Positions 11,510 to 19,828 of a stretch of DNA of 64,000 bases are shown in pieces. Location: assembly GCF_018729455.1 (NCBI RefSeq), contig NZ_JAHHZF010000001.1, forward strand, positions 186,001 to 250,000, given 5' to 3'. How positions within the stretch are numbered: position 1 is the first letter of the stretch; each line of letters starts with the position of its first letter. The notes beneath the pieces are model-generated. The model had not been told where the DNA came from and did not search any database. It was given only the letters and a program-made list of their open reading frames with translations. This DNA comes from Prosthecodimorpha staleyi (GTDB taxonomy: Bacteria; Pseudomonadota; Alphaproteobacteria; Rhizobiales; Ancalomicrobiaceae). Position numbers and translations under genes: made by a program.

Positions 11510-12012
11510 TGCAGGACCCCTCGAATGGCCGTTCGGGTCGCGCCGGGGCCCGGCGAGGCCGTGCGCGATGCCGGCCCGGCCAGCGGCAACGCCGTTTGCG
11601 AGCCTGAGGCGGGCGGCGCCCCCTTCGGGTTTCGCCGTGCTCCCGCCTGCCGAACGTCCGCCTCCCCCCGAATCTTCCGCAGAACGGACATGCCGGGTCC
11701 GCTCGGCGCAAGTTTCGGCGAACTCTGCTATCAAATGACGGGGGCTTCGGCCATCCGCCTTGCAGCCGCCATGGTTTCAGCTATTCGTGACGGCTTCACT
11801 ATCTCCCTTGGTCAACCATCGCACGCCATCCGGCGCGGTCAAGGGGGAGCCGGAAGGTCGGCCCGGACCGCTCGGGACGCTCGTGGTTCGATCGAGACGG
11901 ATGGTCCCCATCCGTCTCGTGAATCCGAACCACTAACTTTTTGACCACTTGAGAGAGTTGTGATCGGGCTCGCGTCGGGTCAAGATCGCGGGACCGGACG
12001 CCAAGGACGTTC
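11510..12012. other. Intergenic region between PP2C phosphatase and Ser/Thr kinase genes
   Basis: About 500 bp that should hold the divergent promoters of the phosphatase and kinase genes. It contains one copy of the 66-bp palindromic repeat (11883-11948). AAGGA lies six bases before the kinase ATG. I see no convincing coding sequence in it, although the phosphatase frame stays open without family similarity up to 11734. Confidence 0.5.
11883..11948. repeat. 66-bp palindromic dispersed repeat, copy A
   Basis: Begins GTGGTTCG and has CGAACCAC after 41 bases. Inside these arms GAGACGGATGG and CCATCCGTCTC form a second perfect 11-bp pair, so the RNA or single strand would fold into a long two-part hairpin. 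It is followed by a T-rich tail (ACTTTTTGACCAC). Copy B at 23295 matches at 61 of 66 positions. Here it is intergenic, 65 bases before the kinase start. It resembles REP/MITE-like elements of rhizobia; no known family is claimed. Confidence 0.8.
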
Positions 12013-15000
12013 ATGAAAGACCGGGCCTATCCTTTTGCACTGCCGCTCGGGACGGAGATCAGCGGCTATGTCGTCGATCGCGTGATCGGCGCCGGAGGGT
12101 TCGGCATCACCTACCAGGCCACCAACCCGGTGACTGGCGTGACGGTGGCGATCAAGGAGTTCTTCCCGCAGGGCCTGGCCAGCCGCGACGGCTGCACCGT
12201 CATCCTGCATTCGGACGTTTCGTCCGGCTCCTACGAGATGGCGCTCAAGAAGTTCGAGCAGGAAGCCGCCAAGCTGACCGGGCGCTATCGGCATCCGAAC
12301 ATCGTCAGCGGCGTCAACTTCTTGCGGCTGAACAACACCGCCTATTTCGTGATGGAATATATCGAGGGCATCAGCCTCGATCATTGGCTGCTGGAACGGG
12401 TTTCGCCGCCGTCCGAACTCGAATTGCGGGCGCTGTTTGAGCGCGTCTTCGATGCCGTGGACTACATCCACAGCATGAACGGCATGCATCGCGACCTGAC
12501 GCCGCGCAATGTCATGATTCGCAGCGACGGCGAGCCGATCCTGGTCGACTTCGGCGCCAGCGGCGAAGGCCTCGACACCGAGCGCCACGACAGCCAAGCC
12601 TTCGCCCAGCCGAACTACGCCCCGCCCGAACAGCTGACCGCAGAAGACGCGCGGATGCAGGGCCGGCACACCGACATCTTCTCGCTCGGCGGCATGCTGT
12701 ACCGGGCGCTGGCCGGCCGGCCGCCGATCAAGCCGCTGACCCGCTCGCATGCCGTCGCGCTCAACGGCCGCCCGGCCGACCCCTATGTTCCCGCCGCCGA
12801 CGCCGCCCGGGAGCCGCTGCTCTACTCGACGCAGTTCCTGGCGGGCGTCGACATGGCCCTGCGGCTCGATCCGCGCGACCGTCCGGCGACGATCGAAGAC
12901 CTGAGGATGGCGCTCGGCTGGCTCGACGACGAAAGCCACACCGTCCACGACGACTACCCCGCCGGCGACCCGAGCGACGAGGCGACCCGCATCTATGCGC
13001 CGCGGGCGGCGGATCACTGGACCGGCGACCGGACCTGGGAACCGGCAACCGGCGTGCCGCAGGATGCCGGCTACGAACTCGATCTTACGGCGGCCCCGCG
13101 GCCGCTCGCACGACGCGGCGACGGCTTCGAGGAGGGCGAGACCCGCATCGCGCCGCCCGGTCTCGGCGATCGCATGGATTTGGCGCCGGAGCCGGCGCGG
13201 CGCTGGAACTGGCTGTTCGTCTTCGGTGCGGTGGCCTCGGTGCTGCTGCTCGTCGGCCTGCTGTTCATCGGTCCCGAAATCCTATCCCGCATGCCGAAGA
13301 CCACGGTCGATCCGGGAACGCCCGCGGGCGGCCAGTCGGGCAGCGCGGGCGGACCGCCGCGACCGGGCGATCAGGCAGCGGCCGGAACCGACCGGCCCGG
13401 CACAGGGTCCCCCTATGCGCCGGGTCCGACCATCACGGCCGTGCCGCAGCCGAAGCCGCCGGTGCCGCGCGCGCCGGAGGAACTGCCGGTCCCCTGGTCC
13501 GACTTCGCGGGCTTCGCGCTGACCGGCCGCGAGGCTCCCGCGCGCACCGTGACCGGCGACGGTGGCGAGGCCTGCCGCGCGCTGTGCCGCGACGATCGCA
13601 CCTGCCAGGGCTACAGCCTGACCGGTGGGAACAGCTGCCGTCTGTTCTCCGAGGCCTCGGGCCTCACGCCGGACACCAATTCCCGCTCGGCGGTACGCGC
13701 GGCCGGGGCGGCGGGCCTGCGCGCCATCCTGGACGTGGAGAGCCGCCGCCGCACCGCCTTCCGCACCCTGGACGGCGTCTCGCTGCTCAGTGGCGGCGCG
13801 CCGCGGACCGTGGCGAGCCAGGGCCAATGCGCCTTCTCCTGCCAGGCCGACCAGAGCTGTCGCGGCTGGACCTATACCCCGCTCGCCAATGCCTGCCGGC
13901 ATTTCGCCGACATCGACCCGGCCAATGCCGGCCCGGCGGTCAGTTTCGCGACCGGCATCGAGGACCAGGACGGCCAGATTTCGGAAGCCGTGCGCCGCTC
14001 GGTCACCGCCAAGTCGCGCACCGCGCAGGCCTTCGTCGGCGCCGAACTGGCCGGACGGGTCATCGGCCGCGAACGCTCCGCCGACGGCAATGCCTGCCGG
14101 GCGCAGTGCCTCGCCAACCAGGCCTGCGTCGCCGCCGTGCAGGCGGAGGGCGAATGCACCCAGTATGGTCAGGTCGACGATATCCGCCGCAGGGCGGATG
14201 CCGAGGTGCTGGTCGATGTGCGCCAGTCCGCGCTGGTCTCGCGCATCGACGCCCTCGTGCGCGAGAAGCCGCCGGCACCGGAGGCCAATCGCGGCCAGAC
14301 CGACTTCTATGCCGGCTTCGATGTGGTCGGCACCACGCTCTCCAACGACCGCACGCGCGGCGCCGGCAGCCCGGAGGAATGCCTGGCCGCCTGCGCCGAG
14401 ACCGGCACCTGCGTCGGCTACAGCTTCGCCGCCGCCGACCGGCGCTGCACCCTGCTGTCGCAGGTGATCGACGTGGTGCCGGACAGCGGACGCGTCTCGG
14501 GCATCTATCGCGGCGCGGCGCCGAACGTGGTCGAACTGGCCCGCAAGCGGCTGGTGCAGTCCGAACAGGCCCGTGCCAACTATCGCGACCTGCCGCCGAA
14601 CTGCGCGCCCGACGGACTATCCGCCCCGGTCGGGCTCGGTCGCGAGCCGAGCGCGGAGCAATGTTCGTTCCTGTGCCGCTCCGGCGTCTCCTGCCAGGGC
14701 TGGCTCTATTCGCGCACCGAGCGCAGCTGCCAGCTGTTCGGGTCCGTGGCCGGGGCCGGCCCGGGCCAGAATGTCGTGGCCGGCGTGCTCGATCCGAACG
14801 GCCGCCGGGCGATCGATCTGGCGCGCAGCTGCCTCGGCGGCCCGGTCCCGCCCGGGTCGATCGGCAGTGGCGCGCAGCCGATATCGGCCCCGCCGGGCGC
14901 GCCCGCCAACCCTCTGCCGCCCGCCAATGTCGCCTCGCCCGGCCAGGCGACCGAGTGCGATCGCGCGGCCGGCTATCTCTACGACACCGATCTGCCGCGC

Positions 15001-15843
15001 GGGGTGCAGCCCCGCCAGTTCGAATATATCGAGCCCGCGAAAGCCATCCCGGCCTGCCTTGCCGTGCTCAGCACCGCGCCGCAGACCGCGCGCTGGCGGC
15101 TGGCGCTCGGCCGCGCCCTGGAGCGCGACGGGCGCGAGGTGGAAGCGCGCGCGGCCTATCGCGAGGCGGCCGAAAGCGGCAGCGGCGCGGCCGCCTTCCT
15201 CTATGCGATCATGCTCGACAAGGGTCAGGGTGGCCCGGAGGACGACCTTGAAGCCGAGCGCTACTACCGCCTCGCCCGTTCGCGCGGCATCGCCCCGGCC
15301 TCCACGTCGCTGGCCCAGCTCTACACCTATTCCGACCGGATCACTCCGACCAGCGACCAGGATGTGGTCGGCCTGCTCCTCGAAGCGGCCAATCGCGGCC
15401 ATGCGCCGTCGATGTACCGGCTCGGCGAGCTCTACGAGCGCGGCCGCCTCAACCGGCGCCCGATGCCGCAGGACCCGGGACAGGCCTATGCCTGGTTCTC
15501 CAAGGCCTTCAGCATCTTCTCGCGCGATGCCGATCAGCGCGACCCGAGCGCCCTGCGCTTCCTGAGCCTGCATTACGACGGCGGCCGCGGTGTGCCGCGC
15601 AACCCGGAACTCGCCCTCAAATACCTGATCCAGTACCTTCAGGCCGCCTATGGCCCCGACAATCTGGTCGCGCGCCGACGCGGCACGATCGGCGATCTCG
15701 GCCTCGAGGAATGGTCCGCCGACGCCCGCAGGGGCCTGCAGCAATTCCTGATCGGCGCGGGCGGCTTTGCCGATACGGTCGACGGCGTCATCGGCGGGCG
15801 CACCCGCGAGGCGATCGAGCGCTGGCTGCAGATCCACGGCTGA
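12013..15843 (+). CDS. Membrane Ser/Thr protein kinase with five PAN/apple-like modules and Sel1-like repeats
   Basis: Protein of 1276 aa. The cytoplasmic kinase domain (about residues 15-300) has the glycine loop GAGGFG (26-31), AIKEFF with Lys48, HRDLTPRN (His159-Asp161; Thr replaces the usual Lys) and DFG (179-181). A single membrane helix covers about 401-423. Outside it are five Cys-rich PAN/apple-like modules starting near 495, 583, 674, 765 and 860, each with CxxxCxxxxxCxG-type spacing. Sel1-like helical repeats follow (about 1026-1226; e.g. YRLGELYERG). The end (IGGRTREAIERWLQIHG) resembles a peptidoglycan-binding domain. It probably senses an envelope ligand and signals inward, opposed by the divergent PP2C enzyme. 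Substrates are unknown. Confidence 0.88.
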   Translation: MKDRAYPFALPLGTEISGYVVDRVIGAGGFGITYQATNPVTGVTVAIKEFFPQGLASRDGCTVILHSDVSSGSYEMALKKFEQEAAKLTGRYRHPNIVSGVNFLRLNNTAYFVMEYIEGISLDHWLLERVSPPSELELRALFERVFDAVDYIHSMNGMHRDLTPRNVMIRSDGEPILVDFGASGEGLDTERHDSQAFAQPNYAPPEQLTAEDARMQGRHTDIFSLGGMLYRALAGRPPIKPLTRSHAVALNGRPADPYVPAADAAREPLLYSTQFLAGVDMALRLDPRDRPATIEDLRMALGWLDDESHTVHDDYPAGDPSDEATRIYAPRAADHWTGDRTWEPATGVPQDAGYELDLTAAPRPLARRGDGFEEGETRIAPPGLGDRMDLAPEPARRWNWLFVFGAVASVLLLVGLLFIGPEILSRMPKTTVDPGTPAGGQSGSAGGPPRPGDQAAAGTDRPGTGSPYAPGPTITAVPQPKPPVPRAPEELPVPWSDFAGFALTGREAPARTVTGDGGEACRALCRDDRTCQGYSLTGGNSCRLFSEASGLTPDTNSRSAVRAAGAAGLRAILDVESRRRTAFRTLDGVSLLSGGAPRTVASQGQCAFSCQADQSCRGWTYTPLANACRHFADIDPANAGPAVSFATGIEDQDGQISEAVRRSVTAKSRTAQAFVGAELAGRVIGRERSADGNACRAQCLANQACVAAVQAEGECTQYGQVDDIRRRADAEVLVDVRQSALVSRIDALVREKPPAPEANRGQTDFYAGFDVVGTTLSNDRTRGAGSPEECLAACAETGTCVGYSFAAADRRCTLLSQVIDVVPDSGRVSGIYRGAAPNVVELARKRLVQSEQARANYRDLPPNCAPDGLSAPVGLGREPSAEQCSFLCRSGVSCQGWLYSRTERSCQLFGSVAGAGPGQNVVAGVLDPNGRRAIDLARSCLGGPVPPGSIGSGAQPISAPPGAPANPLPPANVASPGQATECDRAAGYLYDTDLPRGVQPRQFEYIEPAKAIPACLAVLSTAPQTARWRLALGRALERDGREVEARAAYREAAESGSGAAAFLYAIMLDKGQGGPEDDLEAERYYRLARSRGIAPASTSLAQLYTYSDRITPTSDQDVVGLLLEAANRGHAPSMYRLGELYERGRLNRRPMPQDPGQAYAWFSKAFSIFSRDADQRDPSALRFLSLHYDGGRGVPRNPELALKYLIQYLQAAYGPDNLVARRRGTIGDLGLEEWSADARRGLQQFLIGAGGFADTVDGVIGGRTREAIERWLQIHG

Positions 15844-15896
15844 CCGGAGCGGCCGGCGGCTTGGCCCCGGCCGGGTGCGCCGTCAGGTCCATCGAC

Positions 15897-17162
15897 TCAC
15901 TTCGACAGGCGCAGCTGCGACAGCGAGGTGCCGATGGTGCCGAAGGTTGAGATGATCTGGTTCGCCGAAGTCAGATAGAAGAATTTGGACGTATCGGTCG
16001 CGCAGGATTCCAGCAAGGTCGACTTCGGGTCGTTACCTGTATTGACCTGCACCGTATAGACCATGATCCCGGCGGCCTTGATGTTGTCACAGGTCTTTTT
16101 CTGGCGGGCATCGATCGAGCTGGTCGACGAAGTCCAGCGATTCTCGGTATTCAGTCCGTCAGACAGCAAGATCACGACCGTCTGATACTTGTACTTGGCA
16201 TCGATCGCCGGCACCGCCAGGGGACTGGTGGTTAGCGACGACCAGCCCCATTGCAGGCCGATCGCCTGGTTGGTGTTGCCGGCCGCCGACATGGCGTCGA
16301 TCTTGGCGTTGAGGGCAGTCCAGTCGTTGGAAAGTGCCATCACCGACACCGGGCAGCTCGAATATTGCTGCGCCGGATAGAGGGTTGCCGAATTGGCCGC
16401 ATCCGGCGCGGTGTTCTTGGTGTCGTAGTCCTGGTCGCGGTCCATGACGCAGCCGTTCCAGGTGCTGCGGGCGGCCGGAATCCATGTGCCGCGCCGATTG
16501 TAGGAACCGTTGGCGGCATCCCATTCGGTCCAGCGGATCCAGGAAGCGTTCACATTGCCGGTGCCGACATTGACGTTGCGGCTGAATGGAATGATCGAGA
16601 CATAGACGTCCTCGGCCGACTTGGCGGCCGTCTGCAACTGGGTCAACAGGTTCTTGCCGGCCGTCTTCAAGGCCGACAGCTTGCCCGAATTGGACATCGA
16701 GCCGGTATTGTCGAGCACCAGCGCCACACGCAGCCGGGTCGATCCCCAGGCGGCGACCGAGGTCGCGCCGACATCGATCGACGGAATCCCTGCCAGGCCG
16801 AGAAAGGTCGTCTGCACCGTCCCGGCGCCGGTCACCGTCACGGTGCTGCCGCCGGCTTCGTCGCTCTGCATGCTGGCGGTGACAGTGGTGTTCTTGACGT
16901 CGGCATTCGTGAACAGGGCACGGAAATGCGTGTCCGCGGCCGACTGGATCTGCGCCGCCGTCTTGCCGTAGCCCTCCTTCGCCACCGCCAAGGCGGTCGC
17001 GTCGAGCGCCTGCTGCATGTCGAGCTTCGCGGATTGCGCGACACCCACGTCGAGAATGCCGCCGGTCATAACGGTGATGCCGAGGAAGGACAGCGAAAAG
17101 GTCGAAAGCAGGGATCCCTTTCGATCCTGGAGCAGACGGCGAAGCGATGCTGGGATTCTCAT
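15897..17162 (-). CDS. TadG-like pilus-assembly protein with von Willebrand factor A domain
   Basis: Protein of 421 aa resembling TadG of Flp/Tad pili. The N-terminus has a short basic head (RRLLQDRKGS) and one hydrophobic segment (residues about 18-40) that would anchor it in the inner membrane, followed by the TadE/TadG pattern QSAKLDMQQALDATALAVAKEG. A VWA domain begins near residue 145 with the metal-site motif DNTGSMS and continues through VVILLSDGLNTENRW and SMIVYTVQVNTG-like strands to the C-terminus. No other tad genes are in the window, so it may be an orphan that works with a distant pilus locus. It converges on the kinase gene with 53 bp between stops. Confidence 0.82.
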   Translation of the reverse strand: MRIPASLRRLLQDRKGSLLSTFSLSFLGITVMTGGILDVGVAQSAKLDMQQALDATALAVAKEGYGKTAAQIQSAADTHFRALFTNADVKNTTVTASMQSDEAGGSTVTVTGAGTVQTTFLGLAGIPSIDVGATSVAAWGSTRLRVALVLDNTGSMSNSGKLSALKTAGKNLLTQLQTAAKSAEDVYVSIIPFSRNVNVGTGNVNASWIRWTEWDAANGSYNRRGTWIPAARSTWNGCVMDRDQDYDTKNTAPDAANSATLYPAQQYSSCPVSVMALSNDWTALNAKIDAMSAAGNTNQAIGLQWGWSSLTTSPLAVPAIDAKYKYQTVVILLSDGLNTENRWTSSTSSIDARQKKTCDNIKAAGIMVYTVQVNTGNDPKSTLLESCATDTSKFFYLTSANQIISTFGTIGTSLSQLRLSK

Positions 17163-17491
17163 CTTGCAAGCCCAGGTGTTCGAACCTGATATTTCGGACA
17201 GAATACATCGTCGGCGCGGCGCCTGCCGGCTAAACTCGCCGCAGCCTTAAGCCATCCTGGTCAGAGCCGTGAAACATTGAAGGAAATACGCCGCAAGCCG
17301 GGCCCAGCCAGATCGGCCAGCCACGCCCGGCCGTACACCCCTGCCCCGCCGCAACGCCTACTCCGGCGACCGCCGAGCCTCTCGGAGCGCTGCCGCGCTG
17401 CGCCGGCATAGGCCTCAGACGCCGTGGCAGATGAGACGACCGGGCACCGGCGAAACCACGGGATCTTGGATCGAAGCGGACAGAGGCACAA
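17163..17491. other. Intergenic region between tadG-like gene and tRNA-Pro
   Basis: About 330 bp. It should hold the promoter of the leftward tadG-like gene and the 3' flank of the tRNA gene. Several short open frames on both strands have arginine-rich, non-protein-like translations. I see no RNA gene or repeat in it. Confidence 0.4.
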
Positions 17492-17568
17492 TGGTCGGGG
17501 CAGCAGGATTCGAACCTGCGACCTGGAGTACCCAAAACTCCCGCGCTACCAGACTGCGCTATGCCCCG
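17492..17568 (-). tRNA. tRNA-Pro (anticodon TGG)
   Basis: Read on the minus strand, CGGGGCA (5' end) pairs perfectly with TGCCCCG, followed by discriminator A and an encoded CCA. The D arm contains GCGCAGTCTGGTAGCGC, the anticodon stem GGAGT/ACTCC encloses TTTGGGT with anticodon TGG, and the T arm has CAGGTTCGAATCCTG. The length of 77 nt with CCA is normal. The wobble U34 can read most proline codons. Confidence 0.97.
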
Positions 17569-17728
17569 CCTTGTTGCCAGACGATCGGATAGTGGCTTTT
17601 CCGCCGCACCGCAAGCGATGCGATCGGCATGCGGAGCACAAACCGCGACCGCGCATCGGAGTCGGCGTCCATAGCGCCGCTGTCGCGCAGGACGGGTCCG
17701 CAAAAGACATATGCGAAAACACTGTAAA

Positions 17729-17746
17729 TTTACGTCCTTCCGTAAA
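17729..17746. promoter_or_regulatory. Inverted repeat upstream of chemoreceptor gene
   Basis: TTTACG (17729-17734) and CGTAAA (17741-17746) are perfect arms around six bases, 31 bases before the chemoreceptor ATG. The right half, TTCCGTAAAGA, resembles sequence upstream of two other signalling genes in this window. It could be an operator or promoter element. Confidence 0.35.
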
Positions 17747-17777
17747 GATAGGCTCGAAACGCTTTGAGGGGGACTCC

Positions 17778-19757
17778 ATGGCGGGGGCTGGACGATTCGG
17801 AATGGGCAGCATCGGCGGCAAGCTGGTGGTTTGCGTGGCGGCGGCGATGCTGGCCGCCGCGGGGGCGATCGGCATCGTCAGCTATCGCGAGCAGGAAGCG
17901 CTGAGCCGGACGGCGATCGAGGAGGCGCTGACGCAGCGCTATCAATCGGTGATCGCCGCCATGATGGAGCGCGGAGAACGCGCGCTCGGCGTGGCGCTGA
18001 CGCTGTCCGAGGATCCGCGTCTGGCCGATGCCTTCGCGGCGAACGACCGCAAGGCGCTGCTCGAGGTCGTGAAGCCGACCTTCGCGATCAACCGCGAACG
18101 GCTTAACCTCGGCCTGTTCAGCTTCCAGAAGCCGGACGGGACCAATTTCGCCCGCTCCCACGCCCCGGACAATTTCGGCGACAGCGTGCTCGCCCGGCGC
18201 GTGACCGTGCGCGATGCGCTGCAGACCGGCAAGGGCGTGGTCGGCATCGAGCCGGGCCGCGACAATATCAGCATCTTCGGCACGGTCCCGGCCAAGAAGG
18301 ACGGCCGCATCGTCGGCGTCATCGACATCGGCTCGGTCTTCGAGAACCGGTTCCTGAGCGACCTGAAGGCGGTCAACCGCGTCGACATCGCCATGCACGT
18401 GGTCGCCGACGACAAGATCCAGACGCTCGGCGCGACCTTCTCCGAAAAGACCCTGCTCGAACCCGCCGCCCACACGGCGGCGCTGGTGCAGCCGACCAGC
18501 CTGCGCATGGCCGAAATCGGCGGCCGTCCCTTCGCGGTCCTGGCCGGTCCGCTCAAGAACTATTCCGGCAAGGCCTTCGGCACGATCGAGGTCGCCATGG
18601 ATGCCTCGACCTTCGTGGCCGCCAAGAGCGATGCGATCCGGACGCTGGTCGTCGTCCTGATCGTGGTCGCGCTGGTCGGCTGCGGCATCGCCATGGCGCT
18701 CGCCCGCCATCTCGGCACGCCGATCCGGGCCCTCAACGAGTTGATGCTCCGGCTCGCCGCGGGCGACTACGAAGTCACCGTGCCGGCGGTCAACCGCCGC
18801 GACGAGATCGGCGCCATGGCCCATTCGGTCGAGGTGTTCCGGCGCAACGGCATCGAGCGGCGCGACCTGGAGGCCGCCTCGTTGCGCGAGGTCGACGCCC
18901 GGCAGGGCCGGCAGAAGGCGCTCGACGGCCTGCTGCGCGATTTCTCGACCTCGATCGGCGACGTCGTCCGCGGCGTCAGCGACAATGCCCGCGCCATGGA
19001 GGCGACCGCGCAGAAGCTGACGGCGCTTGCGGCCTCCGCGAGCAGCGAGGCCGGGCGGGCGGGTGACGCCTCGCGCGCCGCCTCGCGCAACGTCCAGTCG
19101 GTCGCCGCCTGCTCGGAGGAACTGTCCACCTCGATCAGCGAAATCGCCGCCACGATCGGCCAGACCGGCCAGGTGGTGAACCAGGCCGACGAAGCGGCCC
19201 GCGGGGCCAACCAGCGCGTCAAGGCCCTGGCCGAGACCGCTTCGCGCATCGGCAATGTCGTCTCGCTGATCCGCGACATCGCCGAGCAGACCAACCTGCT
19301 CGCGCTCAATGCCACCATCGAGGCGGCGCGCGCCGGCGAGGCCGGCCGCGGCTTCGCTGTCGTCGCTGCCGAAGTCAAGTCGCTCGCCGGCCAGACCGCC
19401 CGCGCCACCGAGGAGATCGCCCAGCAGATCGCCGCGATCCAGACCGAGACCGAAGCCGCCGTGAAGGCGATCGAGACGATCGCCGGCACCATGGCCAATG
19501 TCTCGACCTATACGGCGGCCGTGACCGGCGCGATCGAGCAGCAGAGCGCCGCGACCGGCGAAATCTCGCAGAATGTGCAGGCGGCGGCCGACGGTACCGC
19601 GACGGTGGTCGAGACCGTCTCGGTGGTCACGTCGAGCGCGGTCGACACCACCCGCTCGGCCGAGACGGTGCTGGCGGCCGCGCGCGATCTGACCCGTCAG
19701 GCGGAGCGCCTCGGCCATCAGGTCGACGGCTTCCTGGGGGCGGTCCGGGCCGCCTGA
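17778..19757 (+). CDS. Methyl-accepting chemotaxis protein with periplasmic Cache-like sensor
   Basis: Chemoreceptor of 659 aa that would control CheA from the inner membrane. The order is membrane helix 1 (about 13-33), a periplasmic Cache-like sensor (about 38-285, with [18 protein letters not shown] and [13 protein letters not shown]), membrane helix 2 ([21 protein letters not shown]), HAMP (from about 310; [20 protein letters not shown]), then the coiled-coil signalling domain. The hairpin tip [20 protein letters not shown] is fully conserved. The C-terminus has no NWETF-like pentapeptide, so CheR/CheB tethering is unlikely. The ATG at 17778 follows GAGGGGGAC; an open frame further upstream crosses the tRNA and is not real. 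The ligand is unknown; Cache domains often bind small carboxylates or amines. Confidence 0.93.
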   Translation: MAGAGRFGMGSIGGKLVVCVAAAMLAAAGAIGIVSYREQEALSRTAIEEALTQRYQSVIAAMMERGERALGVALTLSEDPRLADAFAANDRKALLEVVKPTFAINRERLNLGLFSFQKPDGTNFARSHAPDNFGDSVLARRVTVRDALQTGKGVVGIEPGRDNISIFGTVPAKKDGRIVGVIDIGSVFENRFLSDLKAVNRVDIAMHVVADDKIQTLGATFSEKTLLEPAAHTAALVQPTSLRMAEIGGRPFAVLAGPLKNYSGKAFGTIEVAMDASTFVAAKSDAIRTLVVVLIVVALVGCGIAMALARHLGTPIRALNELMLRLAAGDYEVTVPAVNRRDEIGAMAHSVEVFRRNGIERRDLEAASLREVDARQGRQKALDGLLRDFSTSIGDVVRGVSDNARAMEATAQKLTALAASASSEAGRAGDASRAASRNVQSVAACSEELSTSISEIAATIGQTGQVVNQADEAARGANQRVKALAETASRIGNVVSLIRDIAEQTNLLALNATIEAARAGEAGRGFAVVAAEVKSLAGQTARATEEIAQQIAAIQTETEAAVKAIETIAGTMANVSTYTAAVTGAIEQQSAATGEISQNVQAAADGTATVVETVSVVTSSAVDTTRSAETVLAAARDLTRQAERLGHQVDGFLGAVRAA

Positions 19758-19792
19758 GCCCGCCCGCAAGCCCCGTTCCGCGCTCGAAATCG

Positions 19793-19825
19793 AAGAAGCC
19801 CGCCGGTCCTGCCGGCGGGCTTCTT
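19793..19825. terminator. Bidirectional terminator between chemoreceptor and helicase genes
   Basis: A perfect 14-bp stem, AAGAAGCCCGCCGG paired with CCGGCGGGCTTCTT, with a five-base loop. It lies 35 bases after the chemoreceptor stop and 3 bases before the end of the convergent helicase gene. The stem has A/T-rich ends on both strands, as expected for a terminator that serves both genes. Confidence 0.85.
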
Positions 19826-19828
19826 GCG

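Noticed and set aside
10337-15843. Type VI secretion regulators PpkA/PppA
   Set aside because: Kinase and phosphatase pairing is similar, but no FHA protein or other type VI gene is present.
17424-17777. Longer N-terminus for the first chemoreceptor
   Set aside because: The in-frame extension crosses the tRNA-Pro gene, and a good ribosome-binding site precedes the ATG at 17778.
17730-19769. 679-codon minus-strand frame over the first chemoreceptor
   Set aside because: Antisense shadow; Asp/Gly/Arg/His-rich and without motifs.
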